Shown: piece after piece, positions 51,490 to 61,017 of the stretch
Layout of the letters: each line of letters starts with the position of its first letter
How positions within the stretch are numbered: the stretch's first letter is position 1
Assembly (NCBI GenBank): GCA_005116895.1
Contig: SWDO01000017.1
Coordinates: 15,626-79,625 of the forward strand
Reading direction: 5' to 3'
Source: Nitrospira sp.
GTDB taxonomy: Bacteria; Nitrospirota; Nitrospiria; Nitrospirales; Nitrospiraceae
Length of the DNA stretch: 64,000 nucleotides
Program-made: the position numbers and the translations under genes
Notes under the pieces: generated by a model
Seen by the model: the letters and a program-made list of their open reading frames with translations, nothing else
What the model was told of the DNA's origin: nothing
Database searches by the model: none

Positions 51490-51770
51490 CTGTCGTCCCT
51501 CCAGTACTTCGCGATCTTGCTTGTCTGATAAGCCGTCACTACTTCTGCCGGCGTACGATCGACATCCACGAAGACCCGAACGAGGACTGTCTTTCCAGGA
51601 TGTGCGGAGACGACCTTTGATTGAAGCACAAACCTCCCCGGACGAACCTCAAATCGCTGTTCCGGTGCTGAAAGTATGGCATGGATGGTAGCCTCACTCA
51701 AGCTGCGCCTGGATAGTTCCCACTGGGCATGAGGCGTCAGGATATAGTCCGTGATGGGCGTAGGTTCCAT
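51486..51770 (-). CDS. DUF4258 domain protein (putative toxin-like partner)
   Basis: YILTPHAQWELSRRSLSEATIHAILSAPEQRFEVRPGRFVLQSKV...TPAEVVTAYQTSKIAKYW; 4-bp overlap with DUF2283 gene. Confidence 0.88.
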   Translation of the reverse strand: MEPTPITDYILTPHAQWELSRRSLSEATIHAILSAPEQRFEVRPGRFVLQSKVVSAHPGKTVLVRVFVDVDRTPAEVVTAYQTSKIAKYWRDDR

Positions 51771-52087
51771 GAGCGTGCTTCAGGTTGCGGGAGCAGGATA
51801 CACTGAGTTAGAGCAATTGGGAAGATTTGGAGGAGGGAGTCAGCGGGTGATGTTGGATCGTGAATGACGCATGGCCGGGAGAACCGGTTTGATCTGGTGA
51901 ACAAATAGGAATGGGCTACTATTCACTTGCGTTCTTATCTGCCCGCCCCATACACACTGCCTCCTATGCCACGGATTCCACGTAGGCACATCGGTCGTAC
52001 GCAGTACTCTACTTTAGGATCAGGCACGAATTCGGACAAGGAAATCAGAAGAATAGTGCGAGTGTGAATGACAAGGCGCGGTGCCTG

Positions 52088-53068
52088 TTAGTGAAAGGAG
52101 AAAGGAACCGGCGCAAAGGTGACGACAAACACAACAAAGGCAATCCAGCCCACAATGGTCCGATTACGACCCAACGGAACGTGAGGATCGATGACAGGGG
52201 GATGGCCGAGCCCCCAGAGCCCTGCCATGAACGCCCAGAGAAACCAGCCAGGCCAACCGATAAATCCCAACACCAATAAGATAGGGAGAAAGACCATCGC
52301 CATCGTCCGTTGCCTTCTTCCCCAGAGGGCATAAGCCACATGCCCGCCATCGAGCTGGCCGATCGGAAGGAGATTCAACGACGTCACGAAGAGACCAAAC
52401 CAGGCGGCGAAGCCGATGGGATGCAACACCACGTCTGCCTCCGGCGGGAGCGGCCCGATGATCACCCAGGCCATGAACTGTAGCAGCAACGGCTCGCCGA
52501 GTTGCAATCCAAACGTGCCGGTTCGATCCACGACTGTGGACAGATTCAGTCCCACGATCAATGCCACGACGGCAACCACGAAGCCCGCCAAGGGACCGGC
52601 GACGCCGATGTCGAACAGTGCACGACGGCTCAGAATTGGACCGCGCATGCGGATGATGGCACCGAATGTCCCAATGAAATGCGGCGGTCCAGGAATGAAC
52701 AGCGGCAAGGAGGCGGGAACTCGGTGGATCTTGGATAACAGATAATGACCCAACTCGTGCGTGGTGAGAATAAACAGCAGTGCACCGGCAAAGGGGATTC
52801 CACGCCAGAGCGTCTCCGGAGAGCTCAAGAGAAAATTGAGAGGCCCGCGTACCGGGCCGTGGTAGGCTTGGTACGCTCCAGCCCACAACGTCGTAAAGAC
52901 CGTCAGGAGAAAGAGAACGATCGGTAATGCCCACTTGGAAAAAAACGACGGCTCTCCCTCATCATCGGTCTCCGTCGCATCAATGATTTCTGGAGCCGAC
53001 TCTTCCCTGGCATCAAGAACAGGCGTGTTCTCAAGATCTCGATGTTCATGCCGTCCCGATCCATCCAT
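52088..53068 (-). CDS. site-2 protease family (M50) membrane metalloprotease
   Basis: LTTHELGHYLLSKIH (HExxH), NLLPIGQLDGGHVAYALWG. Confidence 0.93.
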   Translation of the reverse strand: MDGSGRHEHRDLENTPVLDAREESAPEIIDATETDDEGEPSFFSKWALPIVLFLLTVFTTLWAGAYQAYHGPVRGPLNFLLSSPETLWRGIPFAGALLFILTTHELGHYLLSKIHRVPASLPLFIPGPPHFIGTFGAIIRMRGPILSRRALFDIGVAGPLAGFVVAVVALIVGLNLSTVVDRTGTFGLQLGEPLLLQFMAWVIIGPLPPEADVVLHPIGFAAWFGLFVTSLNLLPIGQLDGGHVAYALWGRRQRTMAMVFLPILLVLGFIGWPGWFLWAFMAGLWGLGHPPVIDPHVPLGRNRTIVGWIAFVVFVVTFAPVPFSFH

Positions 53069-53080
53069 GTCATCCCTACT

Positions 53081-53923
53081 CTACTGAATCGTCGTAAACG
53101 GATTATGATCGAGTTCTTCCTCAACGGTTGTGGCAGGTCCATGGCCTGGCAGGAGGCGATAGTCAGGAGAGAGCGTCAGCAGACGGTTGCGAACCGAATC
53201 GATATGAGCCGCATACAGCTCCTTGGGATTGGACCGACCGATCGATCCGGCAAAGAGGGTATCCCCGACGAAACAGACTGGAAGTTGTGCGTCATCCAGC
53301 CGATAACAGATGCCGCCAGGTGTATGGCCAGGTGTCGTCACACAATACACCGTGCGGCGTCCGACGTTGATCGACAATCCATCTGCCGGCACCACCAGAA
53401 GCTCCGTCCGTGGCCGCCAGCTCAACAGGCCCACATCCTCCGGCCCAAGATAGACCGGGACTTCATGACGGCTGAGAATCTGCTCGATTCCATCCGCATG
53501 GTCTGCATGGCCATGCGTCAGACAAATACCCACCAGGCGCAAGCTGCGTCGTCGAAGCACATCAAGCATCGCATGGGCGTTATAGGCCGTATCCACCAAC
53601 AACGCTTCACCTTCATCATGCACGATATACCCTTGCACGCCATACCCACTGATGGAGCCCTGCACCATCTCTACCCAGGGCGGTGTCCGTTGCGCCACCG
53701 GCTCCCACTTATCAATGGCAATTTGCTCCAGCGGCTCAGCCCGCAAGCCCAACGCCTTGGCCAGTGCGCGCACCTCCGCATGGTCTCGCGGCTGATCGCC
53801 ACGTTCCAGCGCCGTAATATCCCCGCCGGGCAGCCCCGTCATTCGGGCCACGTCGCCGACCGACAACCCTTGTCCGGTCCGCGCTTTCTTGAGGATGTCG
53901 CAAAAGTCGTCTTCAAGGGGCAT
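53081..53923 (-). CDS. XRE-type HTH fused to MBL-fold metallohydrolase
   Basis: N-term LKKARTGQGLSVGDVARMTGLPGGDITALERGD; C-term LTHGHADHADGIEQIL, TTPGHTPGGICY, GDTLFAGSIGRSN. Confidence 0.9.
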   Translation of the reverse strand: MPLEDDFCDILKKARTGQGLSVGDVARMTGLPGGDITALERGDQPRDHAEVRALAKALGLRAEPLEQIAIDKWEPVAQRTPPWVEMVQGSISGYGVQGYIVHDEGEALLVDTAYNAHAMLDVLRRRSLRLVGICLTHGHADHADGIEQILSRHEVPVYLGPEDVGLLSWRPRTELLVVPADGLSINVGRRTVYCVTTPGHTPGGICYRLDDAQLPVCFVGDTLFAGSIGRSNPKELYAAHIDSVRNRLLTLSPDYRLLPGHGPATTVEEELDHNPFTTIQ

Positions 53924-54183
53924 ACGCGAGCCTTATCCGATCAGCGGCCAAAATTAGGTTTGCCGAAACTACCAAACCCTTCATTCAGTAATTCCCCCTG
54001 TCGACAAATCCGATAAAGAGTACCATGACTCTATCACTTCAGTGAAACACCCACCGCCCCGGTGCTCATACGCTTCACAGTACCGCGCCATGAGGCTGAC
54101 GATCAAGGTTATGAAAACGATATGATAGGGCTTTCTCACAACCTCGCATTGACACCCTACACTGTTATGGTATCTACTGCCAT

Positions 54184-54477
54184 ATGCCGAAGGCGAAGCT
54201 GGTCCTTCACACAAGATATGTGGACGAACAGGGAGGGCTGGTGGAAATGAAAGCCTATGACGTTCCGAGGAACCTGACAACTCCTCACGGATTCAAATAT
54301 TCCCTGGTTTACATACGCAACGGAGAGCGACTGGTCGGATATGACAATCACGAACACAAGGGTGATCATCGGCACTCTCGCGCCGCCACATCACCGTATA
54401 CCTTCACGACTATCGGACGGTTAATTGAGGACTTTCGCCGGGATGTCGAAGCTATAAGAAAGGAGTTAGAACGATGA
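54184..54477 (+). CDS. TumE-family (DUF6516) toxin
   Basis: KLVLHTRYVDEQGGLVEMKAYDVP...HGFKYSLVYIRNGERLVGYDNHEHKGDHRH. Confidence 0.88.
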   Translation: MPKAKLVLHTRYVDEQGGLVEMKAYDVPRNLTTPHGFKYSLVYIRNGERLVGYDNHEHKGDHRHSRAATSPYTFTTIGRLIEDFRRDVEAIRKELER

Positions 54478-54848
54478 AAGTCAAACGTCTCAAAGTGGGT
54501 GTGCGCTCATTAGAGGAAGGCCTGCAAGAGTTCGGTGCCACGCTGAAGGCGGTCCAGTCCGGCAAGACCATTCCCAAACGAACGGGGGTCTATTTCATCA
54601 GCGTAGAAGCGATGCGCCAAGTGTTGACGCCGTCGCGCTTGACCCTTTTACATTGCATCCGCACTCGTCGGCCTCGCTCTATTGCCGCGCTGGCCAAGCT
54701 GATCCGCAGGGATTTTAAGAACGTGCATGCCGATCTGAAACTCTTGGCCGACCTCGGCCTGGTGCAACTAGAACCGGGCGCGCATCTGAGGGACTCTGTC
54801 ACCCCAACCGTTCCCTACGAACGAATTCAGTTCGAGATCGCGGTGTGA
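54474..54848 (+). CDS. HVO_A0114-type HTH antitoxin (TumA-like)
   Basis: YFISVEAMRQVLTPSRLTLLHCIRTRRPRSIAALAKLIRRDFKNVHADLKLLADLGLVQLE; 4-bp overlap with upstream toxin. Confidence 0.85.
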   Translation: MKVKRLKVGVRSLEEGLQEFGATLKAVQSGKTIPKRTGVYFISVEAMRQVLTPSRLTLLHCIRTRRPRSIAALAKLIRRDFKNVHADLKLLADLGLVQLEPGAHLRDSVTPTVPYERIQFEIAV

Positions 54849-54873
54849 AAGAGAAGAGAGTTCGTACATACAT

Positions 54874-55335
54874 TCATTTCCAAGAACCACCAGCTTCTTG
54901 AAGTAGCGACCAGAAAGCATCAGCATCGTAAAACGACTTATGGTGCCCCAGTGTGGATTTCTTGATCTTTAGATTTTCTCCCGTGGCATCAGAAGACCAG
55001 GAGGGCACGGAATTTCGCACATCTTCTGGTGTGTAGAAATATCCAGATTCATGATGATTATCCAGGAGAATCAGCACCCACTTGTCTCCGTAAGTATGTT
55101 TCAACTTTTCAAAAATGGGCTTTCTTGCTCCCCACCACTCAACAGAACTTTCAGGAGCATATAGACCAAAGTCACCTTCGCCAATACCCAGTTTCCTGAG
55201 CAAGGGTGCCGACTCACGCTCAGTTGTTCGCCGATGCATATGAAGAACTTTGGTCGACCTATCACGATCAACATCGAAACGCTTCTCGATCATTTCGACG
55301 AACCTGCCGAATACTGTTTCAGGGTCTATGGCCAT
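54874..55335 (-). CDS. hypothetical protein
   Basis: 153 aa ORF, intact, no family recognised. Confidence 0.55.
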   Translation of the reverse strand: MAIDPETVFGRFVEMIEKRFDVDRDRSTKVLHMHRRTTERESAPLLRKLGIGEGDFGLYAPESSVEWWGARKPIFEKLKHTYGDKWVLILLDNHHESGYFYTPEDVRNSVPSWSSDATGENLKIKKSTLGHHKSFYDADAFWSLLQEAGGSWK

Positions 55336-55339
55336 ACCA

Positions 55340-56812
55340 TCACCCTTCAGGACTGAGCGCGATTTCTTTCACGTCTCCAAATGTCGAAAGGGCCTTCGGC
55401 AACGCCTCGCCTGATCCGACCGCCACGATCTTCAATCGATCCGGGCGCAAATGTTTCTTGGCCGCCGCTAAGACATCCGCTTTCGTCAGCTGCACGACCT
55501 TGCTGCGCAGTTGTTGCAGAAAATTCTTCGGCAATCCATCGTACTCTAACTCAACCAACCGGCTGACGATCGCCGACGGACTGGAAAATGAAAACACGAA
55601 CGAATTCACGTACGCTTCCTTCGCCTCCGCCAGCTCGGCATCGGTCACCGGCTCGGCGCGGATGCGTTCGATATTCGCCACGAACCGCTCAATCACTTCC
55701 TGTGTGGAGGTCAACTTGGTTTCCGCCCGCATCAGCCAGACACCTTGGTCATGCATCCCCGTATTGAGACGGCTACCGACGGAATAGGCCAACCCCCGTT
55801 TCGTTCGCACATCGTTGAAGAGGCGGCTACGAAACGAACTCCCGCCCAAAATATCGTTCGCGATGGCCAACGCCACGTAATCAGGATCATTCTCCTTGAT
55901 CGAAAGATGTCCCACCCGGAGATGGGTCTGCGAGGTCTCTTTCCCGACGAACCGGACAACCGGCCTGGACAGTTCCGCCTCCGAAACATCGACGATCCTC
56001 AACTCCGGCACCGTTCCCTGTTTCCAATTTCCGAATACTGTGCGGAGAGAGGCCACCATCTCATCTCTCTTAAAATCACCGGTCACACCGAGGATCATCC
56101 CGTTCGGGTGAATTGTGTTGTGATGGAAGGTGACGAGATCGTCCCTCGTAATGCGTGTGATCGAATCCAGCGAGCTCTCTCGGGCACTCGGATGAGCAGC
56201 CCCATAGAGCATCTTGGCAAATTCACGGCCGACGATGGACCCGGGATTATCCTGACGGCGGCGGATCCCCTCGATCGCCTGCAGCTTGACTAATTCGACA
56301 CGGGCGGGATCGAACGCCGGGGTCCGAATGAGCCCGGCGAAGATCTCCAACCCCCGATTCACATCTTTGCTCAGGACATCGAGAGACGCCGACCCTGATT
56401 GCCGCCCGATCCCGATACTCACATCAGCCGCAAATTGCTCCAGTTCGGCATCAACCTGCTCAGCGGAAAGACCACCACCGCCACCGGTCCGCATCACCGC
56501 CCCGGTCATGCCAGCGAGCCCGATCTTATCGGTTGGATCAAGCCAACTCCCTGTTCGCATCGTCGCCGTGATCGACACCAATGGCAATTCATGGTCTTCC
56601 AGCAAATAGAGGACCATGCCGTTGTCCAGCACGACCCGTTCGGGTTCCGGTGGTGAAAATTCCACAGGCTTAAACACCATGGTTCTTGGATCACCGAGTG
56701 AGAGTTCCCCCGCACACACCGTGGTGACTGACGCCAGCAGCATGGCTACGCCAACCAAGCCGGCGATTCCACCTCCCCTCACCCCTACTCCCTTATCCCT
56801 CATCGTCCTCAT
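55340..56812 (-). CDS. M16 family peptidase subunit (non-catalytic-type)
   Basis: LDNGMVLYLLEDHELPLVSITATMRTGSW; lacks HxxEH; paired with next gene. Confidence 0.9.
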   Translation of the reverse strand: MRTMRDKGVGVRGGGIAGLVGVAMLLASVTTVCAGELSLGDPRTMVFKPVEFSPPEPERVVLDNGMVLYLLEDHELPLVSITATMRTGSWLDPTDKIGLAGMTGAVMRTGGGGGLSAEQVDAELEQFAADVSIGIGRQSGSASLDVLSKDVNRGLEIFAGLIRTPAFDPARVELVKLQAIEGIRRRQDNPGSIVGREFAKMLYGAAHPSARESSLDSITRITRDDLVTFHHNTIHPNGMILGVTGDFKRDEMVASLRTVFGNWKQGTVPELRIVDVSEAELSRPVVRFVGKETSQTHLRVGHLSIKENDPDYVALAIANDILGGSSFRSRLFNDVRTKRGLAYSVGSRLNTGMHDQGVWLMRAETKLTSTQEVIERFVANIERIRAEPVTDAELAEAKEAYVNSFVFSFSSPSAIVSRLVELEYDGLPKNFLQQLRSKVVQLTKADVLAAAKKHLRPDRLKIVAVGSGEALPKALSTFGDVKEIALSPEG

Positions 56813-58341
56813 GGTCTCACCTCACCGGCTGGTACTCCAGCAACGGCCTTCTCAGTCAGTTTCTTCACTAAGACCGCCACGGTACGGTTTGATTTTGTAA
56901 AGTACTGCGTCGCCACTCGCTGCACATCAGCCGCCGTGACCTTGGCAACCTTGTCACGTGATGTCACGATGTAGCGCCAACCGCCTGCCACCGCCTGATA
57001 TAAGGATAGTTGAGCAGCCAGACCACTATTCGATCGCAGGCCTCGGACAAGATCGGCATCCAGATTATTGAGCACCTTTTCCAATTCCTGAGGGGAAACC
57101 GGCTCTCGCTTCAGCCGTTCCAACTCCTCGTAGATCGCGGTTTCGACTTCCGCTGTCGTATGAGGGGCTAAGGGTGTCGCTGTGACGACGAAGAGATTCG
57201 GCGCCCGCACCCCCGGATGACTGGCATCCGAGCCGACTGAGACGGCCAGCCGCTTCTCCCGTACCAGCTTGTGATGCAAGCGAGACGTCAGTCCATCGCT
57301 CAGTACCGCGTCGATCACGTCAAACACATCGTCATCTGAATTCCCCAAGGTTGGCTTGTGGTACCCAATCACGATAGCCGGCTCGGCATCAAACTCCACG
57401 TCAACTCGCCGCTCGCCTCGCTGCTCCGGTTCGATCGTCACCAACGGCGGCGTCGGCGGTGCGGCAGGAATTTTCCCGAACGTCTGCTCGATCAACGCGA
57501 TGGTTTCTTGCGGATTGATATCACCGACCAACGCAATCGTGGCACGATTGGGACCATAGTGTGTCTTGAAGAAGGCTTCCGTAGCGGCGGGTGTCAACGA
57601 CAGGATATCCGATCCCCATCCGATGGTGGGAACCCCATAGCCATGAGCGCGAAACGCGGCCGACGTGAAGGTCTCAAACAACAGACCGTTCGGACTGTCT
57701 TCGTTCCGCAGACGCCGTTCTTCCATCACGACACCGCGTTCCTTATAGAACTCGCGCAACACAGGGTTGGCCATTCGGTCTGATTCAATCGCCGCCCATA
57801 AGGGCAACCGATTGGACGGCAGACTAATCATATACCGCGTCACATCCTTGCCCGTCGATGCATTCAGTCCGACACCGCCATGCCGCTGATACAACAACGC
57901 CATTTCATTCCCGACCACGTAGCGCGAGGCCTGCGTCTGTAGCTCAACGAGGCGATTCTGGAGCGATGCAATCGCGGCACGCTCTTCAGCCGTTGCACCA
58001 CTCCCTTTAGTGGCCAGATCACGCTGACGTTGGTCGAGCTCGGTCCCGACGAGCGCGAGTTGGTTCAAAATCGGTTGTTCGTTCTCATAGCTTGTCGTGC
58101 CGACGACACGCGTGCCTTTAAAGGCCATATGCTCATAGAGATGCGCGAGTCCGGTTTGGCCGACCTGCTCATCGATCCCACCCACTGCGAAGGTGATGTT
58201 GATGGAGACGACAGGCGTCTGATGTCGTTCGACCATGAGCACGGTCAGCCCATTTGCCAGCCGATGCTCGATCACCCGTTCGGCGAGACTCGGCATCGCT
58301 GCCGACAGCGCATTGACGTTGAAGACGAGACTGAGGGCCAT
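56809..58341 (-). CDS. M16 family zinc peptidase (HxxEH-type)
   Basis: HLYEHMAFKGT; LANGLTVLMVERHQTPVVSINITFAVGG; ORF-track start at 58626 runs through intergenic repeat, so the start near 58341 is preferred. Confidence 0.88.
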   Translation of the reverse strand: MALSLVFNVNALSAAMPSLAERVIEHRLANGLTVLMVERHQTPVVSINITFAVGGIDEQVGQTGLAHLYEHMAFKGTRVVGTTSYENEQPILNQLALVGTELDQRQRDLATKGSGATAEERAAIASLQNRLVELQTQASRYVVGNEMALLYQRHGGVGLNASTGKDVTRYMISLPSNRLPLWAAIESDRMANPVLREFYKERGVVMEERRLRNEDSPNGLLFETFTSAAFRAHGYGVPTIGWGSDILSLTPAATEAFFKTHYGPNRATIALVGDINPQETIALIEQTFGKIPAAPPTPPLVTIEPEQRGERRVDVEFDAEPAIVIGYHKPTLGNSDDDVFDVIDAVLSDGLTSRLHHKLVREKRLAVSVGSDASHPGVRAPNLFVVTATPLAPHTTAEVETAIYEELERLKREPVSPQELEKVLNNLDADLVRGLRSNSGLAAQLSLYQAVAGGWRYIVTSRDKVAKVTAADVQRVATQYFTKSNRTVAVLVKKLTEKAVAGVPAGEVRP

Positions 58342-58355
58342 GACAAGAGAACAGA

Positions 58356-58510
58356 TCGTGAAGCGTGAAGCGTGAAGCTTCGTTCGTGGCTCACCCGCAA
58401 GTTTCAAGTTCCATGTTTCTCGTTTCATGTTTGAGGTTCCTCTAGTAACTTGAAACCTGAAACTTGCAACATGAAACTCTTGAGCGGGATACGCTTCACG
58501 AGAGACGAAC
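58356..58510. repeat. intergenic hairpin-forming repeat (TCGTGAAGCGT / GTTTCAAGTT type)
   Basis: ATCGTGAAGCGTGAAGCGTGAAGC...CCCGCAAGTTTCAAGTTCCATGTTTC... facing ...GAAACCTGAAACTTGCAACATGAAACTCTTGAGCGGGATACGCTTCACGAGA. Confidence 0.7.
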
Positions 58511-58523
58511 CACGGTTGAGTGG

Positions 58524-59171
58524 TCATATAAAAATCTCCATGAGTTGTTCTGGCTTTTCGATGAACCAATCGGGCTGACACGCTGCCATCTTCTCTCGAT
58601 TCCCCATGCCATACCCAACGGCACACACACGAATACCGGCGTTATGTCCTCCGTTGATATCATTCGTGCTGTCCCCGACAAGGATCGTCCGCTCTTTCGG
58701 CGCGCCTACTTTTTCCATGATGTGCAATAACATCCCTGGTTCCGGTTTGAGCCCAAACCCGTTGTCCCCACCGACCATGTACAGGAAATGCTGCGGACCC
58801 AACCCATTCAGAATCACACGGGTGTATTCGATCGACTTGTTGGTCGCAATCACTTTGTCTTTGTGGGAAAAATGTTGCAGCATCGGCTCAATACCTGAGT
58901 AGAAGCGTGTCCGGTCCAGACAATGTTCGAGATAATGGCCTCGAAAGACTTTGAGCGCTTCTTCGAATCTGGTCTGATTGCCCTCCCCGACTGCCAGACG
59001 CAGCAACCGTTTGACGCCATCGCCGACAAAACCGAAAATTTCCTCAATGGGGCGTTCGGGTAATCCCAGCTCAGCAAGGGTCAAGTTAACGGATTGCGCA
59101 ATATCCCACTTCGACTCGATCAGTGTACCGTCCAAATCGAAAATCATCAAATCCACAGGGGTCTTAGCCAT
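58524..59171 (-). CDS. HAD-IA hydrolase, phosphoglycolate phosphatase-like
   Basis: LMIFDLDGTLIESKWDIAQSVN, TILVGDSTNDINGGHNAGIRVCAVGYG. Confidence 0.88.
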   Translation of the reverse strand: MAKTPVDLMIFDLDGTLIESKWDIAQSVNLTLAELGLPERPIEEIFGFVGDGVKRLLRLAVGEGNQTRFEEALKVFRGHYLEHCLDRTRFYSGIEPMLQHFSHKDKVIATNKSIEYTRVILNGLGPQHFLYMVGGDNGFGLKPEPGMLLHIMEKVGAPKERTILVGDSTNDINGGHNAGIRVCAVGYGMGNREKMAACQPDWFIEKPEQLMEIFI

Positions 59172-59761
59172 TACTTCGCCTTTCGCAATGAGTCAATGAG
59201 GGCAGCGAGCACGATCCGCTGTGTTGTATCCTGTTCATGGGCCTCCGCCTCTCGCGCGAAATTCATCATCCGTTTTAGTCCGACGTGAGGAGGGATGACC
59301 GGCGCAATGATGCGCCAGTAATTCCCCACCACCTTCACGTGAAAACGAACCTCTTCCGTCGTGTCCTCAGGAACGAAGGTGGCGGTTTCTAGGTAGACCG
59401 CCCCGCGCACATGAAAGGTGACCGGAATGATCACTTCCAGATTGTTGAGAATCTCCCATTTTCGATAGTCCTCCGGGACGATTGTGTCCTGGATGATGAC
59501 GACACGGCCCCATGCCGGCTCTTCTTTCCAATCGATATAGGGGATCACGGTGTCGAAGGACGGCGCGTCTAAACGAGCCCCCTTCTGGTCCAAGAGCACA
59601 TACCGCTTCACGACTTCCACCGGAGACCGCCGCATCGAACCGCTCGGGCTCAGTTGTGCGTTCGAAGGGACGGCCAGAGCGAGGATGGCCAGAGCAACCA
59701 GGGAGTGGATGAGGCGCTTGGGTAAAGAATACACGCGTCTAACCGGATGGATCTCACACAC
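59171..59761 (-). CDS. hypothetical exported protein
   Basis: Signal peptide SLVALAILALAVPSNAQ; overlaps the HAD gene start. Confidence 0.6.
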   Translation of the reverse strand: MCEIHPVRRVYSLPKRLIHSLVALAILALAVPSNAQLSPSGSMRRSPVEVVKRYVLLDQKGARLDAPSFDTVIPYIDWKEEPAWGRVVIIQDTIVPEDYRKWEILNNLEVIIPVTFHVRGAVYLETATFVPEDTTEEVRFHVKVVGNYWRIIAPVIPPHVGLKRMMNFAREAEAHEQDTTQRIVLAALIDSLRKAK

Positions 59762-59964
59762 AGCGGACAGGTTTCACACGATGCCCCAAGAACATATATC
59801 ACATCCCTCTTTCTTGAGAGGTTCACTTCCGCCGCCTCATTCTAGCAAACGGGACGAGAGACATCCAGGTAACGAGATGATGGTGCCTGCCTTGTTTGAC
59901 CTTCTTGAAAAGAGAATGCTACGGTCGAGCTTCCGTTCAACATCTTGCCAAGGAAGAAGCGCCT

Positions 59965-60396
59965 GTGTTCACCCCTCGATGGAGACAAGTGCGGCTCATC
60001 GGTCTTCTTCTCAGCCTGCTGTGCACGATCAATCTGGTGTCCTCGGTCTCAATCGCCGCTGCCGACCTCAACGACGAACTTCTGAATACGAATCCCATCC
60101 TCAGCGCGCCGAGTCACATCGAGCACCCGTCCTCGCTCACCCCACCGCCCCAGAAGGTCTATGACCTGCTCACACAGCTCAAGAAGCGAGACGGGATGCC
60201 GCTGCCAGGCTACGTCGGAGGGCGTGACTTCCAAAATCGAGAACGACGTCTTCCACGAGGCTCCTATCGGGAGTATGATGTGAATCCCAAGAGACGAGGC
60301 CGCGGTCGCGATGCCGAACGCATCGTCATCGAACGGCGAACCGGGAAAGCCTATTACACCGGAGATCACTACCGAACCTTTGTTCCTCTGAACTGA
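59965..60396 (+). CDS. barnase-type (N1/T1-like) secreted guanyl-preferring ribonuclease
   Basis: YVGGRDFQNRERRLPRGSYREYDVNPKRRGRGRDAERIVIERRTGKAYYTGDHYRTF aligns to barnase active-site E73/R87/H102 positions; signal peptide; GTG start suggested (ORF track 59896). Confidence 0.9.
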   Translation: MFTPRWRQVRLIGLLLSLLCTINLVSSVSIAAADLNDELLNTNPILSAPSHIEHPSSLTPPPQKVYDLLTQLKKRDGMPLPGYVGGRDFQNRERRLPRGSYREYDVNPKRRGRGRDAERIVIERRTGKAYYTGDHYRTFVPLN

Positions 60397-60423
60397 CGAA
60401 CGTCCAAACCGACAGAGAGATCT

Positions 60424-60972
60424 ATGGCGGGAACCTCTACCTTACACACTCATCTTTGCAATGCCACACCTCCCTGGTCGGCGCTTCTCGTCGTCCCTCG
60501 AGGAACCTCAGCCTCGGCCCTGGTGAAAACACCGCCAGGCTTTGCCGTGCGTACCATCCAGGGAAAGAAATGCCGAACTCCATCGACTCTCTTCGGTGAG
60601 TTTGCACGAGCACTGGATTTCCCGGATTATTTCGGACACAACTGGGACGCATTGGAGGAGTGTCTGGCCGATTTCGACTGGCTTCCCGCTAAAGGGTACA
60701 TCTTGCTCATTCACGATGCCGACGCTGTGCTTCCCGAGGATGAAGAAGAGTACGAAACGGTACTGGAAATCCTCAGCGACGCTGGCGAAGCCTGGAGCAA
60801 GGGACAAACGGCTGAAGGTCGGCGCGCCCCATTCCATGTGTGTTTGGCGGTGACGGAACAGAACAAATCGAAACGGACACACTGGCACTTGAAAGAGTTC
60901 TCCCCTACCGAGTCAACAACACCCAAGACGAAACCCAACCTCAAACGTGCGCCGAAGCGGTCTAAAAAGTAA
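60424..60972 (+). CDS. barstar family RNase inhibitor
   Basis: LFGEFARALDFPDYFGHNWDALEECLADFDWLPAKGYILLIHDAD; directly downstream of barnase-like gene. Confidence 0.92.
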   Translation: MAGTSTLHTHLCNATPPWSALLVVPRGTSASALVKTPPGFAVRTIQGKKCRTPSTLFGEFARALDFPDYFGHNWDALEECLADFDWLPAKGYILLIHDADAVLPEDEEEYETVLEILSDAGEAWSKGQTAEGRRAPFHVCLAVTEQNKSKRTHWHLKEFSPTESTTPKTKPNLKRAPKRSKK

Positions 60973-61017
60973 CACGTTCGACGACGAGCTGGGGTAGACC
61001 ACACCGGCGAGAAGAAA

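Noticed and set aside
58342-58626. N-terminal extension of the M16 peptidase (MCRWVWHGES...ASRFTICSLV)
   Set aside because: It is translation through the intergenic hairpin repeat; the signal-peptide-like start MALSLVFNVNALSAAMP is more plausible.
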